DNA from: an uncultured Paenibacillaceae bacterium
GTDB taxonomy: Bacteria > Bacillota > Bacilli > Paenibacillales > CALAME01
Assembly: GCA_937983035.1 (NCBI GenBank)
Contig: CALKAN010000374.1
Coordinates: 1-6,242 of the forward strand
DNA: 6,242 nt
Direction: 5' to 3'
Shown here: in pieces, positions 1 through 6,058 of the stretch
Layout of the letters: every line of letters begins with the position of its first letter
Position numbering within the stretch: position 1 is the first letter of the stretch
Notes under the pieces: model-generated
Database searches by the model: none
What the model was told of the DNA's origin: nothing
Seen by the model: only the letters and a program-made list of their open reading frames with translations
Program-made: the position numbers and the translations under genes

Positions 1-479
1 TTCTCATTGCTGAAAATGCTGAACAAAATTTGCATCAGCAGCTGAGCTTTGCCCCAAAACCCGACGCCCTTCCATATGCGGGCAAATGTAATTTGGATGT
101 TCCGATCCGCCAAAACCAGCTCAGCACCGACTTCCTCTGCAGACTTGATGCCTTGAATCATCTCTTGGCCTGCTTGCACGCCCAATTGTTTCGCCATCCG
201 TTTCTGAAAGGAAGATATGGCCAAATTCATCAGCAGCAATGTCGCTTTTTTCTGTTTGATCACTTGAAAGATATCCATTTCCTTCCATTTATCGCTGTCC
301 ATAATCGATTGGTACCTTTGCTCGTCCAATTCGACGCAAACCGAATCCGGCCGCTCAGATTCAATCACTTCTTTCACTTGCTGAGCGCTTTCTTTGGACA
401 CGTGAGCCGTTCCGATTAAAATATACTCTTTCCCATTCAGGTGCATCCTTGTGATATGATTTTCATTCGTTTCAGACAT
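1..479 (-). CDS. TraB/PrgY (TIKI-like) family protein, N-terminal part, cut by the left window edge
   Basis: The minus-strand frame opens at ATG 479 and stays open for 159 codons to the window edge, so the C-terminus is missing. An AAGGAAGG ribosome binding site lies just upstream, at about 484-491. The translation carries the hallmarks of the TraB family: GTAHVS at residues 23-28 (the GxxH metal-site motif), VELD at 49-52, and ADRNIQIT at 124-131 followed by a conserved R-x-W. Family knowledge: TraB/PrgY of enterococcal conjugative plasmids dampen peptide-pheromone signalling, and the animal relative TIKI is a metal-dependent protease. Many Bacillales carry a chromosomal copy of unknown role, usually about 380-400 residues with C-terminal membrane helices, which would lie outside this window. 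No plasmid or conjugation gene is nearby, so a pheromone role is not supported. Family assignment is secure; function is not. Confidence 0.88.
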   Translation of the reverse strand, partial: MSETNENHITRMHLNGKEYILIGTAHVSKESAQQVKEVIESERPDSVCVELDEQRYQSIMDSDKWKEMDIFQVIKQKKATLLLMNLAISSFQKRMAKQLGVQAGQEMIQGIKSAEEVGAELVLADRNIQITFARIWKGVGFWGKAQLLMQILFSIFSNE

Positions 480-540
480 GGCTTCCCTTCCTTACTGGAT
501 CGCTTGAGTGCATAGTGCAATCGATTGTTGTCATTTGTTT

Positions 541-546
541 ATTATA
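541..546 (-). promoter_or_regulatory. Extended -10 promoter element for the TraB-like gene
   Basis: On the minus strand a perfect TATAAT preceded by TGG gives a TGnTATAAT extended -10. It sits 62 bases upstream of the ATG at 479, predicting a start of transcription near 534 and a leader of about 55 bases. No good -35 box is seen at 16-18 bases; the nearest TTG-containing hexamer (TTGGCC) is spaced 15. Extended -10 promoters often tolerate a weak -35. The leader contains the 10-base palindrome CAATCGATTG at 518-527, which may be chance. Confidence 0.6.
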
Positions 547-618
547 CCATAACGTCAATCAGGCCAACATGTTTCGATGCCGCTTTTTAAATCCGACTAA
601 TTTTATTTGCAATGACTA

Positions 619-646
619 TAAAAATTTAGGACTTTGCGGCCGAAAT
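619..646 (+). promoter_or_regulatory. Sigma-D (sigma-28, flagellar/chemotaxis) promoter for the chemoreceptor
   Basis: TAAA at 619-622 and GCCGAAAT at 639-646 are separated by 16 bases. The known sigma-D consensus in Bacillus subtilis is TAAA, a 14-16 base spacer, and GCCGATAT, so the -35 core matches fully and the -10 matches 7 of 8. The predicted transcript start is near 653, and the next gene downstream is a methyl-accepting chemotaxis protein, a class classically controlled by sigma-D. Sequence and context agree. Because the promoter lies across and downstream of position 634, it rules out translation beginning at the TTG there. Confidence 0.8.
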
Positions 647-701
647 ATAGACTAGAAGTCACGCTTCGCAGAAGCGGTGAAAGTATCGGAATATATCAAG
701 C

Positions 702-712
702 TAGGGAAGTGA
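702..712 (+). promoter_or_regulatory. Ribosome binding site that fixes the chemoreceptor GTG start
   Basis: TAGGGAAGTGA resembles the anti-16S complement AAGGAGGTGA and lies a few bases before the GTG at 718. The next Met codon in frame (M35) is inside the first membrane helix, so GTG 718 is the best start. GTG 709 is also in frame but lies inside this site. Confidence 0.6.
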
Positions 713-717
713 ATAAG

Positions 718-2970
718 GTGAAAATAAAATTGAAAAACTTCTTTTCCAGCGTGTGGCGAGTCGTGAAACGCATCGGTTCCATCATCTTTCAACCGTCTTC
801 CATTCAATGGAAAATTATTATGCCGATTAGTTTAGCCTTCCTAATTATGATCATCGCCAACTTCATGTTTTCAACATCGGCATTGCGGGAATCGTCCGAT
901 TCCAGCCTGTCTTTGCTGGAGCAGCAGCAGAAAGAAAAACAAGATTTTGTCAACCAATCTTATTCCAGCATCATTACCGCTGCATTTCAAAACTATGAAT
1001 TGCGAGTGAAAAACATCGTCAACAGCACACACATCATCAGAGGGCTGATCGAAAATGACCAGAAATCCGTTCAATCTTACATTAACAGCCAAGCAAGAGA
1101 TGATGAATTAATTTGGATCACTCGCGTAGACAAAGACGTCAATGGCAACGGAATCATTGATGAAGAAGAAAAGCTGGTAAAACATGACCCGTACCGGCAG
1201 CCGCCCATGCCTGTCTATGCTTCAACAGACGCTGATTCAATCGGGCATGAACCGTGGTACATTGCCAGCGATCCATACAACAATCCGTCAAGCATCAGAT
1301 TTATTATTGAAGATACGCCGCACGGGTCCTTGCTGTACACTCGTTACAACATTACAGACCGCGAATATGACAAACTGGGCGAAATTACTTTTGGCGTGCG
1401 CTTAAGCAGCAACTTTTTGAAACGATTTGAAAATATTACAAATACGCCGACAACGCTCATCATGTTTGAGCGCGGCAGAGAAGAAACCAAGATGTACATC
1501 AGCGCAGATACGGGCGGCGATGAGCTTGCCGATTTGCTGCAACCCATTTCTTATGAACTAACCGGAGAGAAATACTATTTGCACGATCTCGAAGGGGAAT
1601 TTGAAGAAGTCAAACAGTTGTTGCCGCATTTAGAAAAATTCGTCGGCACACAAAATGAATTTACAGAGATCGTCGATATCGACGGCGTGCCTTATTCCAT
1701 TTTGTTTAAGCCGGTGTATGGAAAGAAAGCGATCGCTGAAGGCGTATTGTTGTCGCGTTTCCCGGGCTTTGTGACTTCAAGAGATGCGCTGCTTCAGCAA
1801 GCTCAAGATACGCAGGAAAGATCTTTGATTACTTCTCTTATTATTATCGCTTTAGGCATCACGGTCAGTTTGTTAGTGGCTAGGAGCATTGCAATTCCGA
1901 TCAAGCGAATTCAAGGCGTCATGAATGAAATCGGACAAGGCAATCTCACCGTCTATGTAAAGCCGAAAGGCAGAGACGAACTGTCGGATTTGGCCAAATC
2001 GATTAACAACACGACTGAACAGCTTAGAAATTTAATCGGCAAAGTATACTCTGCTTCTGACCAAGTCGTCAGCGTATCCGGCCAACTCGTGGCCAGCATG
2101 GAGCAGAACGCCGCTGCATCGAGCTCAATCGCGGAAAACACAAGCGAAGTCAATCAGTTTACGTATCAATTGAATCAATCCGCGTCTCAAGCAGCGAAAG
2201 CGACGGACGACATCAACAACAACATTCACGATATTGCCGAGCGTTGCACGAATATGCAATCTTCAGCCAATGCCACCGTCGATACAGTAAATGTCGGAAA
2301 CAAAAAAGTGGCAGATTTGAGAGAACAAATGCAGCGGATTCAAATCGACGTGTCCCATACATCCGCATCGTTATCGCAGCTCAATGAAACGACTAAGAAA
2401 ATTGGCGAAATTACGAACATGATTCAAGAAATTGCCTCTAATACGAATCTGCTTGCACTCAATGCCAGCATTGAAGCTGCACGTGCAGGCGAACATGGCA
2501 GAGGATTTGCAGTGGTAGCCAATGAAGTGAAGAAATTGTCGGACGAGTCACAGAAGGCGACTGAGGAAATTGCAAGCCTCATCGAAGACATTCAAAAACG
2601 CACTAGAGAGACCGTTGAATCGATGAACAAGAGCCAGTCAGAAATTGGCCAAGGTCTGCTTCATACAGACGAAGTGGAGCAATCTTTCCAATCGATTCAG
2701 CATGAACTCGAAGAACTGCACCGCAATATTGAGAATGTAACAAGTTCAGTGAAGAGAATACAAACGAGCTCCGAACAATTTGTCGATCTCATTTATGAAG
2801 TGCAGAAAAATTCGAATGAAACGAATGAAAACATTGAACGCATCGCGGCAACGACGGAAGAAATTTCAGCTTCTGCCGATGAAACGAAAGACTTGACTCA
2901 AGTCTTAAATGAAATTTCTTCTGAATTGCAAAAAGAAATCGCCGTGTTCAAAACAAAAGAAGACGAATAA
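718..2970 (+). CDS. Methyl-accepting chemotaxis protein with a large extracellular sensor domain
   Basis: This 750-residue transmembrane chemoreceptor senses a ligand outside the cell and controls CheA kinase through CheW. The order is: basic cytoplasmic N-tail (1-30), membrane helix 1 (about 33-52), extracellular sensor (about 53-368), membrane helix 2 (about 369-388), HAMP linker (about 389-443, with P394), then a long cytoplasmic coiled-coil hairpin. The hairpin tip is unmistakable: NLLALNASIEAARAGEHGRG at residues 577-596, followed by AVVANEVKKL. Probable methylation segments contain EE pairs, such as ATEEIA and TTEEIS. No C-terminal NWETF-type CheR tether is present; the protein ends in KTKEDE. 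The sensor resembles Cache-type domains in size and in its final DGVPYSILFKPVYG segment, but I cannot name the ligand. Residues 140-151 form an EF-hand-like loop. The start is GTG 718, supported by the ribosome binding site and by the upstream sigma-D promoter. It is transcribed alone and ends 7 bases before a strong hairpin. Confidence 0.95.
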   Translation: MKIKLKNFFSSVWRVVKRIGSIIFQPSSIQWKIIMPISLAFLIMIIANFMFSTSALRESSDSSLSLLEQQQKEKQDFVNQSYSSIITAAFQNYELRVKNIVNSTHIIRGLIENDQKSVQSYINSQARDDELIWITRVDKDVNGNGIIDEEEKLVKHDPYRQPPMPVYASTDADSIGHEPWYIASDPYNNPSSIRFIIEDTPHGSLLYTRYNITDREYDKLGEITFGVRLSSNFLKRFENITNTPTTLIMFERGREETKMYISADTGGDELADLLQPISYELTGEKYYLHDLEGEFEEVKQLLPHLEKFVGTQNEFTEIVDIDGVPYSILFKPVYGKKAIAEGVLLSRFPGFVTSRDALLQQAQDTQERSLITSLIIIALGITVSLLVARSIAIPIKRIQGVMNEIGQGNLTVYVKPKGRDELSDLAKSINNTTEQLRNLIGKVYSASDQVVSVSGQLVASMEQNAAASSSIAENTSEVNQFTYQLNQSASQAAKATDDINNNIHDIAERCTNMQSSANATVDTVNVGNKKVADLREQMQRIQIDVSHTSASLSQLNETTKKIGEITNMIQEIASNTNLLALNASIEAARAGEHGRGFAVVANEVKKLSDESQKATEEIASLIEDIQKRTRETVESMNKSQSEIGQGLLHTDEVEQSFQSIQHELEELHRNIENVTSSVKRIQTSSEQFVDLIYEVQKNSNETNENIERIAATTEEISASADETKDLTQVLNEISSELQKEIAVFKTKEDE

Positions 2971-2977
2971 ATCAAAA

Positions 2978-3000
2978 AGGCGGGCCCGTGAGGCCCGCCT
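2978..3000. terminator. Shared intrinsic terminator between convergent genes
   Basis: A perfect 9-bp GC-rich inverted repeat (arms AGGCGGGCC and GGCCCGCCT) encloses a 5-base loop. On the minus strand the stem runs directly into a T run (complement of 2974-2978), a canonical intrinsic terminator for the YwnF-like gene ending at 3081. On the plus strand it begins 8 bases after the chemoreceptor stop, but the following bases are only loosely T-rich, so plus-strand termination should be weaker though probably still effective given the stem. Confidence 0.88.
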
Positions 3001-3080
3001 GATCATTCTTATTCACTGACATCTGCTGAAGCTGTTCGATCACAAGATGGCGCTTAGGATCGCCATCGCCGACAGCTGCT

Positions 3081-3512
3081 TTATACCCTCGCCCGATTCT
3101 CGTCTTGCAAAAAACGGATAAAGTATTCCAGGGCATGAGAAGGTTTGTTCTTCACCATCGCAATGTATTCATTCTTCACATTCTCGGTGACAATTTCACT
3201 CTTGCTCATTCGTTTAATGATATAATCTGAACTCAGCTTTTCAATCTCTTTCCGCTGCATTTTCGATTCTTTGGCCAGCGCCATGCCGAGCGCTCCCAAA
3301 ACCGCATAAATCAATACTGCGGGCAGCATCGACTGCAAGCTGTTGGAATCAAACAACAGCAAGAAAACTAAGTTAAACAACGAGACAAAAATAAGCGGAA
3401 TAGACCATAAATAATATCTGGAAGCCTTCTTCAAGAAAGGCGCGATCACTTCTTCTAATTTCTCTATTTCACGCAATATAAATTGCGGCAAATTCGTCAT
3501 GGAGATTCCCAT
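3081..3512 (-). CDS. Small two-helix membrane protein, YwnF/DUF5392-like, function unknown
   Basis: This is a 143-residue protein starting at ATG 3512, with an excellent AAGGAGGG ribosome binding site 6-7 bases upstream. It has an amphipathic, charged N-terminal segment (about 8-33), two hydrophobic helices (about 36-54 and 60-80) joined by a very short DSNSLQ loop, then a charged cytoplasmic C-terminal region of about 60 residues rich in K, E and R. The hairpin topology suggests both ends are cytoplasmic. The layout and sequence style recall B. subtilis YwnF (DUF5392), a family of unknown function; this is from memory and only moderately sure. No catalytic motif is visible. Beyond the TAA, the next reading frame keeps a coding-like sequence for about 25 codons, so the natural C-terminus may be longer in relatives (see findings). 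It is monocistronic, with its own promoter and terminator. Confidence 0.75.
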   Translation of the reverse strand: MGISMTNLPQFILREIEKLEEVIAPFLKKASRYYLWSIPLIFVSLFNLVFLLLFDSNSLQSMLPAVLIYAVLGALGMALAKESKMQRKEIEKLSSDYIIKRMSKSEIVTENVKNEYIAMVKNKPSHALEYFIRFLQDENRARV

Positions 3513-3560
3513 TGCAATCCCTCCTTATTCCCGGATTTCAGAATCATTCCTTATAATATT

Positions 3561-3589
3561 ATAGTAAATGACACATTGTCATATGTCAA
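3561..3589 (-). promoter_or_regulatory. Sigma-A promoter for the YwnF-like gene, with a dyad in the spacer
   Basis: On the minus strand a perfect TTGACA (-35, complement of 3584-3589) is followed after 17 bases by TACTAT (complement of 3561-3566), a 4/6 match to the -10 consensus. A perfect TATAAT overlaps 3 bases further on, but with a 20-base spacer. Either gives a short leader of about 40 bases before the ribosome binding site. The spacer is occupied by the inverted repeat ATGACA-CAT-TGTCAT. Confidence 0.6.
3568..3582. promoter_or_regulatory. Candidate operator: 15-base dyad in the YwnF-like gene promoter
   Basis: ATGACA and TGTCAT form a perfect inverted repeat around a CAT centre, placed between the -35 and -10 boxes of the minus-strand promoter. 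A third TGTCA half-site follows at 3584-3588, overlapping the -35. A protein bound here would block RNA polymerase. I cannot assign it to a known regulator, and a 6+6 dyad can arise by chance. Confidence 0.35.
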
Positions 3590-3761
3590 TTTAACGCCGC
3601 TTGCCGCTGCCTCATGAATTCAACTGAAACGGCTGGTTGGTCAATGGTCAATGATGATCATCATCGTGAGAACAATTTCCTTTTGCAGACTAACATTTAC
3701 AGTATGCTTAAGGTAATATGGTAATAGTTCCAATAGAACGACAATGAATCCTGTGCTGGTC
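3590..3761. other. Divergent intergenic region upstream of azlC, with short repeats
   Basis: This stretch between the YwnF-like promoter and the azlC ribosome binding site contains no gene I can support. It holds a 7-base tandem repeat GGTCAAT twice at 3639-3652 and an overlapping perfect 14-base palindrome at 3651-3664. TTTACA at 3696-3701 could be a -35, but no good -10 is correctly spaced: TAATAT at 3714-3719 is only 12 bases away and TAATAG at 3722-3727 is 20. The azlC promoter therefore remains unassigned. It is too short for a T-box leader and shows no terminator hairpin or riboswitch fold. Confidence 0.5.
3651..3664. repeat. Perfect 14-base palindrome, possible azlCD operator
   Basis: ATGATGATCATCAT reads identically on both strands. 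It lies about 110 bases before azlC and directly follows two tandem GGTCAAT units, with which it overlaps by two bases. Position and symmetry fit a regulator site; no family consensus was recognised. Confidence 0.4.
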
Positions 3762-3776
3762 AAAGGAGACATCAAG

Positions 3777-4508
3777 ATGCAGTTGGAAAATCACGCATCA
3801 AAAACACATTTGCCAAATAAAGAAGATACGTTTTTGCAAGGCGTCAAAGATTGCATTCCCACGTTGTTAGGCTATTTAAGCATCGGTTTTGCTGCAGGGG
3901 TCGTTCAGAAAACAGCCGGCTTGACGATTGCAGAAATTGCATTGATCTCATTGTTCCTGTACGCAGGCTCCGCTCAATTCATTATGGCAAGCATGCTTGT
4001 CGCCGGCAGTTCCGGCGCTGCGATCATCTTTACAGTGTTTTTTGTAAATCTAAGACATATTTTGCTGAGTGCAGCATTATCTCCGTATTTTAAACATCTG
4101 TCATCGTTCAAAAATATGCTCATCGGGGCGCTTTTGACAGATGAAACGTTTGGAGTCGCCATTAATCAAGCGGCAAAAAGGAAACAAATCAGTGAAAAGT
4201 GGATGCATGGGCTGAATATAACCGCTTATTTGAATTGGTTGGCGGCAAACTTAGCCGGAGCGTTTTTGGGCCAATGGATCACGAATCCGGAACAATACGG
4301 CCTTGATTTCGCGCTTCCAGCCATGTTTATCGGCCTGCTCGTGCTTGCGATCTCTGCCCGAAAAAGAATCAAGCTGGATATTTTCGTCGCTCTATGCGCT
4401 GCGGCCATTGTCGTCGGATTCAGCTTCTTTTCATCCAGCAGCCTCAGCATTATCATTGCAACAATCGCCGCTTCCACGATCGGGATGGTGATGGAAAAAT
4501 GGAAATAA
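3777..4508 (+). CDS. azlC: AzlC, large subunit of a branched-chain amino acid exporter
   Basis: This 243-residue polytopic membrane protein is the large subunit of the AzlCD (LIV-E) exporter, which pumps out branched-chain amino acids; in B. subtilis its overexpression gives resistance to 4-azaleucine. Family signatures are clear: GYLSIGFAAGV at 32-42, YAGSAQFIM at 62-70, NLRHILLSAALSPYF at 91-105, DETFGVA at 122-128, and a later NWLAANLAGAFLG segment. Several hydrophobic helices follow to the C-terminus. The chosen start is ATG 3777, 8 bases after AAAGGAG; an in-frame ATG at 3744 would put that ribosome binding site inside the gene and has no good site of its own. It overlaps azlD by 10 bases. 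Unlike in B. subtilis, where azlB (an Lrp-type repressor) precedes azlC, no such regulator lies here. Confidence 0.93.
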   Translation: MQLENHASKTHLPNKEDTFLQGVKDCIPTLLGYLSIGFAAGVVQKTAGLTIAEIALISLFLYAGSAQFIMASMLVAGSSGAAIIFTVFFVNLRHILLSAALSPYFKHLSSFKNMLIGALLTDETFGVAINQAAKRKQISEKWMHGLNITAYLNWLAANLAGAFLGQWITNPEQYGLDFALPAMFIGLLVLAISARKRIKLDIFVALCAAAIVVGFSFFSSSSLSIIIATIAASTIGMVMEKWK

Positions 4509-4825
4509 GATGGGATCTGTTTCTTATCATTATGGGCGCGGCGCTCGTGACATTTTTGCCAAGGGTGCTTCCATTGATGATCTTAACGCGCTTGAAAATT
4601 CCGGAATGGGGCATGCGATGGCTGTCCTTCGTTCCAATATCAGTCATGGCTGCCTTAATAGCGCAGGAGTTGCTGCTGAACGAAGGCTCGTTTTCCATTC
4701 AAGAGAATGTTATCTCGATTGTCGCGGCTGTTCCCGCGGTGCTCATTGCCGTATGGAAACGCAGCTTGCTCGGCACCGTGCTGGTCGGCATGATCTCAAT
4801 CATGATCTTAAGAGCGATCTTCTAA
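4499..4825 (+). CDS. azlD: AzlD, small subunit of the branched-chain amino acid exporter
   Basis: This 108-residue hydrophobic protein has about four membrane helices (roughly 5-26, 42-60, 67-83, 86-106). It carries the AzlD signatures VTFLPRVLPL at 17-26 and FVPISVMAALI at 44-54. It pairs with AzlC to make the active exporter. The start is ATG 4499, overlapping the azlC stop by 10 bases in another frame; this agrees with the family length of about 100-110 residues and makes translational coupling likely, as no strong separate ribosome binding site is present. An open frame extends upstream to 4394, but those extra residues are rich in Cys, His and Arg and are an artefact of reading azlC out of frame. 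Confidence 0.9.
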   Translation: MEIRWDLFLIIMGAALVTFLPRVLPLMILTRLKIPEWGMRWLSFVPISVMAALIAQELLLNEGSFSIQENVISIVAAVPAVLIAVWKRSLLGTVLVGMISIMILRAIF

Positions 4826-4936
4826 CGCTGATCCAGATGCAAACCAAATAAGCACGTGGCAAATGAATAGAGAAATAAACGTCAATCTGGCAATAATAAC
4901 AGTGATATCGAAATCAAATAAACGCAATAACGATAA

Positions 4937-4945
4937 AAAGGTGAT
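4937..4945 (+). promoter_or_regulatory. Ribosome binding site that fixes the TTG start of the asparaginase-like gene
   Basis: AAAGGTGAT matches the end of the anti-16S complement and stands 4 bases before TTG 4950. Starting there places the conserved beta strand and TGGTIG motif right at the N-terminus, as in other asparaginases. The ATG at 4863 has no comparable site and would add 29 unconserved residues. Confidence 0.75.
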
Positions 4946-4949
4946 AAGG

Positions 4950-6008
4950 TTGAAAAAAATTTTAGTCCTGTTTACCGGCGGCACGATCGGCAGCATGAAA
5001 AAAGAAAAGTCGATCGATGTGGATGAATCGACCAGCGCGCATTTAATCGAACAATATAAATGCAGCCCCTATGCTCAAGACGTCGAATTCGAACTGCACC
5101 AGCCGCTGCATTTGTTGAGCGAAAACATCATCCCGGAAGACTGGCATCGTTTCATTGCCTTCATAAACAAATTTCCGCTCGAGCAATACGAAGGGGTTAT
5201 TGTGACGCATGGATCGGACACATTGCCGTTCACTTCCGCTTGCTTAAGTTATGCGTTTCGTCACAGCCCCGTTCCGATCGTCCTGACGGCAAGCAATTAC
5301 CCGCTCCATCATCCAAAGAGCAGAGGGCTGAGAAACTTTGCAGGTTCAGTCGATTTCATCTTGGATCAAGCGCTGCCCGGCATATTCGTATGTTTTGAAA
5401 ATGAACATGGGGAGATGACGATTTATTTAGGCACGCGGTTAATGGAAGCTTTGCCGTTTACTGATGAATATGCCGCTACATACGCCATCCCATTCGGCCG
5501 CATCGTTCAGCAGCGGCTGGTTCGGAACGATCACGAAATCAATCCGTCCATCGCGGAAGTTCGGGCCAAGCGAGAGCCTTTGCCCTTTTTGGATCGACTG
5601 AAATTTTCGTCAGAAATTATGTACATTAAACCGCATCCAGGACTCGATTACCGGTATTTTATGTTTTCAGAACATAAACCGAAAGCTGTTTTGCATGATT
5701 TGTACCATTCCGGCACGGCGTCAACACGCGGCGAAGCCATGTTCTCACTCAGAACATTCATTCAGCATTGCCGCCAACATGGAATAAAGCTGTACATGTC
5801 ACCGATCAAAAACGCATCCGGGGACCTGTATGCTTCATCTGTGGAACTGATTGAAGCCGGAGCTGTTCCGATCGAAAATACGTCCGTTCCCGCTTCTCTA
5901 GTGAAATTGATGCTGGCATACGGCACTTTCAGCGCTGCGGACGAAATCGACCGCTTTCTGCAAGGGCCGCCCCTCTTTTTCGAATCGCATGCCGTTTCAA
6001 ACGAATAA
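4950..6008 (+). CDS. Divergent L-asparaginase-family (type I/II, GatD-like) protein
   Basis: This is a 352-residue cytoplasmic protein without a signal peptide. Asparaginases hydrolyse L-asparagine to aspartate and ammonia. Visible family motifs are FTGGTIGS at 8-15 (nucleophile T12), LLSEN at 55-59 (S57 as substrate-binding serine), VTHGSDT at 85-91 (D90), and IVLTASNYP at 110-118. Several key positions differ from typical enzymes: the second catalytic Thr is Ser89; the usual TGSQ is TASN; the RSDG motif is KSRG at 123-126; and the catalytic Lys in the usual GNRxxK segment appears as Glu166 in GTRLME. The protein may therefore be a weak asparaginase, act on another amide, or be inactive. The length is normal and the frame intact. 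It starts at TTG 4950 and lies 124 bases after azlD with no terminator between, so co-transcription with azlCD is possible. Confidence 0.82.
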   Translation: MKKILVLFTGGTIGSMKKEKSIDVDESTSAHLIEQYKCSPYAQDVEFELHQPLHLLSENIIPEDWHRFIAFINKFPLEQYEGVIVTHGSDTLPFTSACLSYAFRHSPVPIVLTASNYPLHHPKSRGLRNFAGSVDFILDQALPGIFVCFENEHGEMTIYLGTRLMEALPFTDEYAATYAIPFGRIVQQRLVRNDHEINPSIAEVRAKREPLPFLDRLKFSSEIMYIKPHPGLDYRYFMFSEHKPKAVLHDLYHSGTASTRGEAMFSLRTFIQHCRQHGIKLYMSPIKNASGDLYASSVELIEAGAVPIENTSVPASLVKLMLAYGTFSAADEIDRFLQGPPLFFESHAVSNE

Positions 6009-6052
6009 CCGACCTCAAAGCTCGGCAGAAAACACGGCCCATCCATTTATGC

Positions 6053-6058
6053 TAAAAT
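6053..6058 (+). promoter_or_regulatory. Extended -10 promoter element for the LLM oxidoreductase gene
   Basis: TGC followed by TAAAAT forms a TGn extended -10 with a 5/6 core match, 56 bases before the ATG at 6115. No convincing -35 is seen at 16-18 bases (around AAACAC). The box lies within a small inverted repeat, TGCTA-AAA-TAGCA at 6050-6062. Confidence 0.5.

Noticed and set aside
30..419. Plus-strand open frame of 129 codons
   Set aside because: It is antisense to the TraB-like gene, which has clear family motifs; the plus-strand product is Phe/His/Leu-rich with no recognisable domain.
1..479. Plasmid pheromone-shutdown system
   Set aside because: TraB-family homology alone does not show this; no pheromone peptide, conjugation or replication gene is in the window.
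634..717. N-terminal extension of the chemoreceptor from TTG 634
   Set aside because: It begins upstream of the predicted sigma-D transcript start, lacks a ribosome binding site, and the extra residues precede an already complete basic N-tail.
3551..3564. PerR/Fur-type box in the YwnF-like promoter
   Set aside because: The PerR consensus is two 7-base arms with one base between; here the arms abut with no spacer and the last base differs, and it overlaps an ordinary TATAAT -10.
4394..4498. N-terminal extension of AzlD
   Set aside because: It overlaps azlC out of frame, and the Cys/His/Arg-rich peptide is unlike any AzlD N-terminus.
4510..4851. Plus-strand open frame overlapping azlD
   Set aside because: It is a shifted reading of azlD; the peptide is rich in Cys, Arg and His and has no domain.
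4863..4949. ATG 4863 as start of the asparaginase-like protein
   Set aside because: The added 29 residues are Asn/Lys-rich and unlike the family, and there is a far better ribosome binding site before TTG 4950.
4826..4949. Terminator or independent promoter between azlD and the asparaginase-like gene
   Set aside because: No hairpin with T run and no paired -35/-10 boxes were found; the region is just AT-rich.
6009..6025. Hairpin after the asparaginase-like gene as a terminator
   Set aside because: Only a 4-bp stem (CCGA/TCGG) with a long mismatched loop and no T run.
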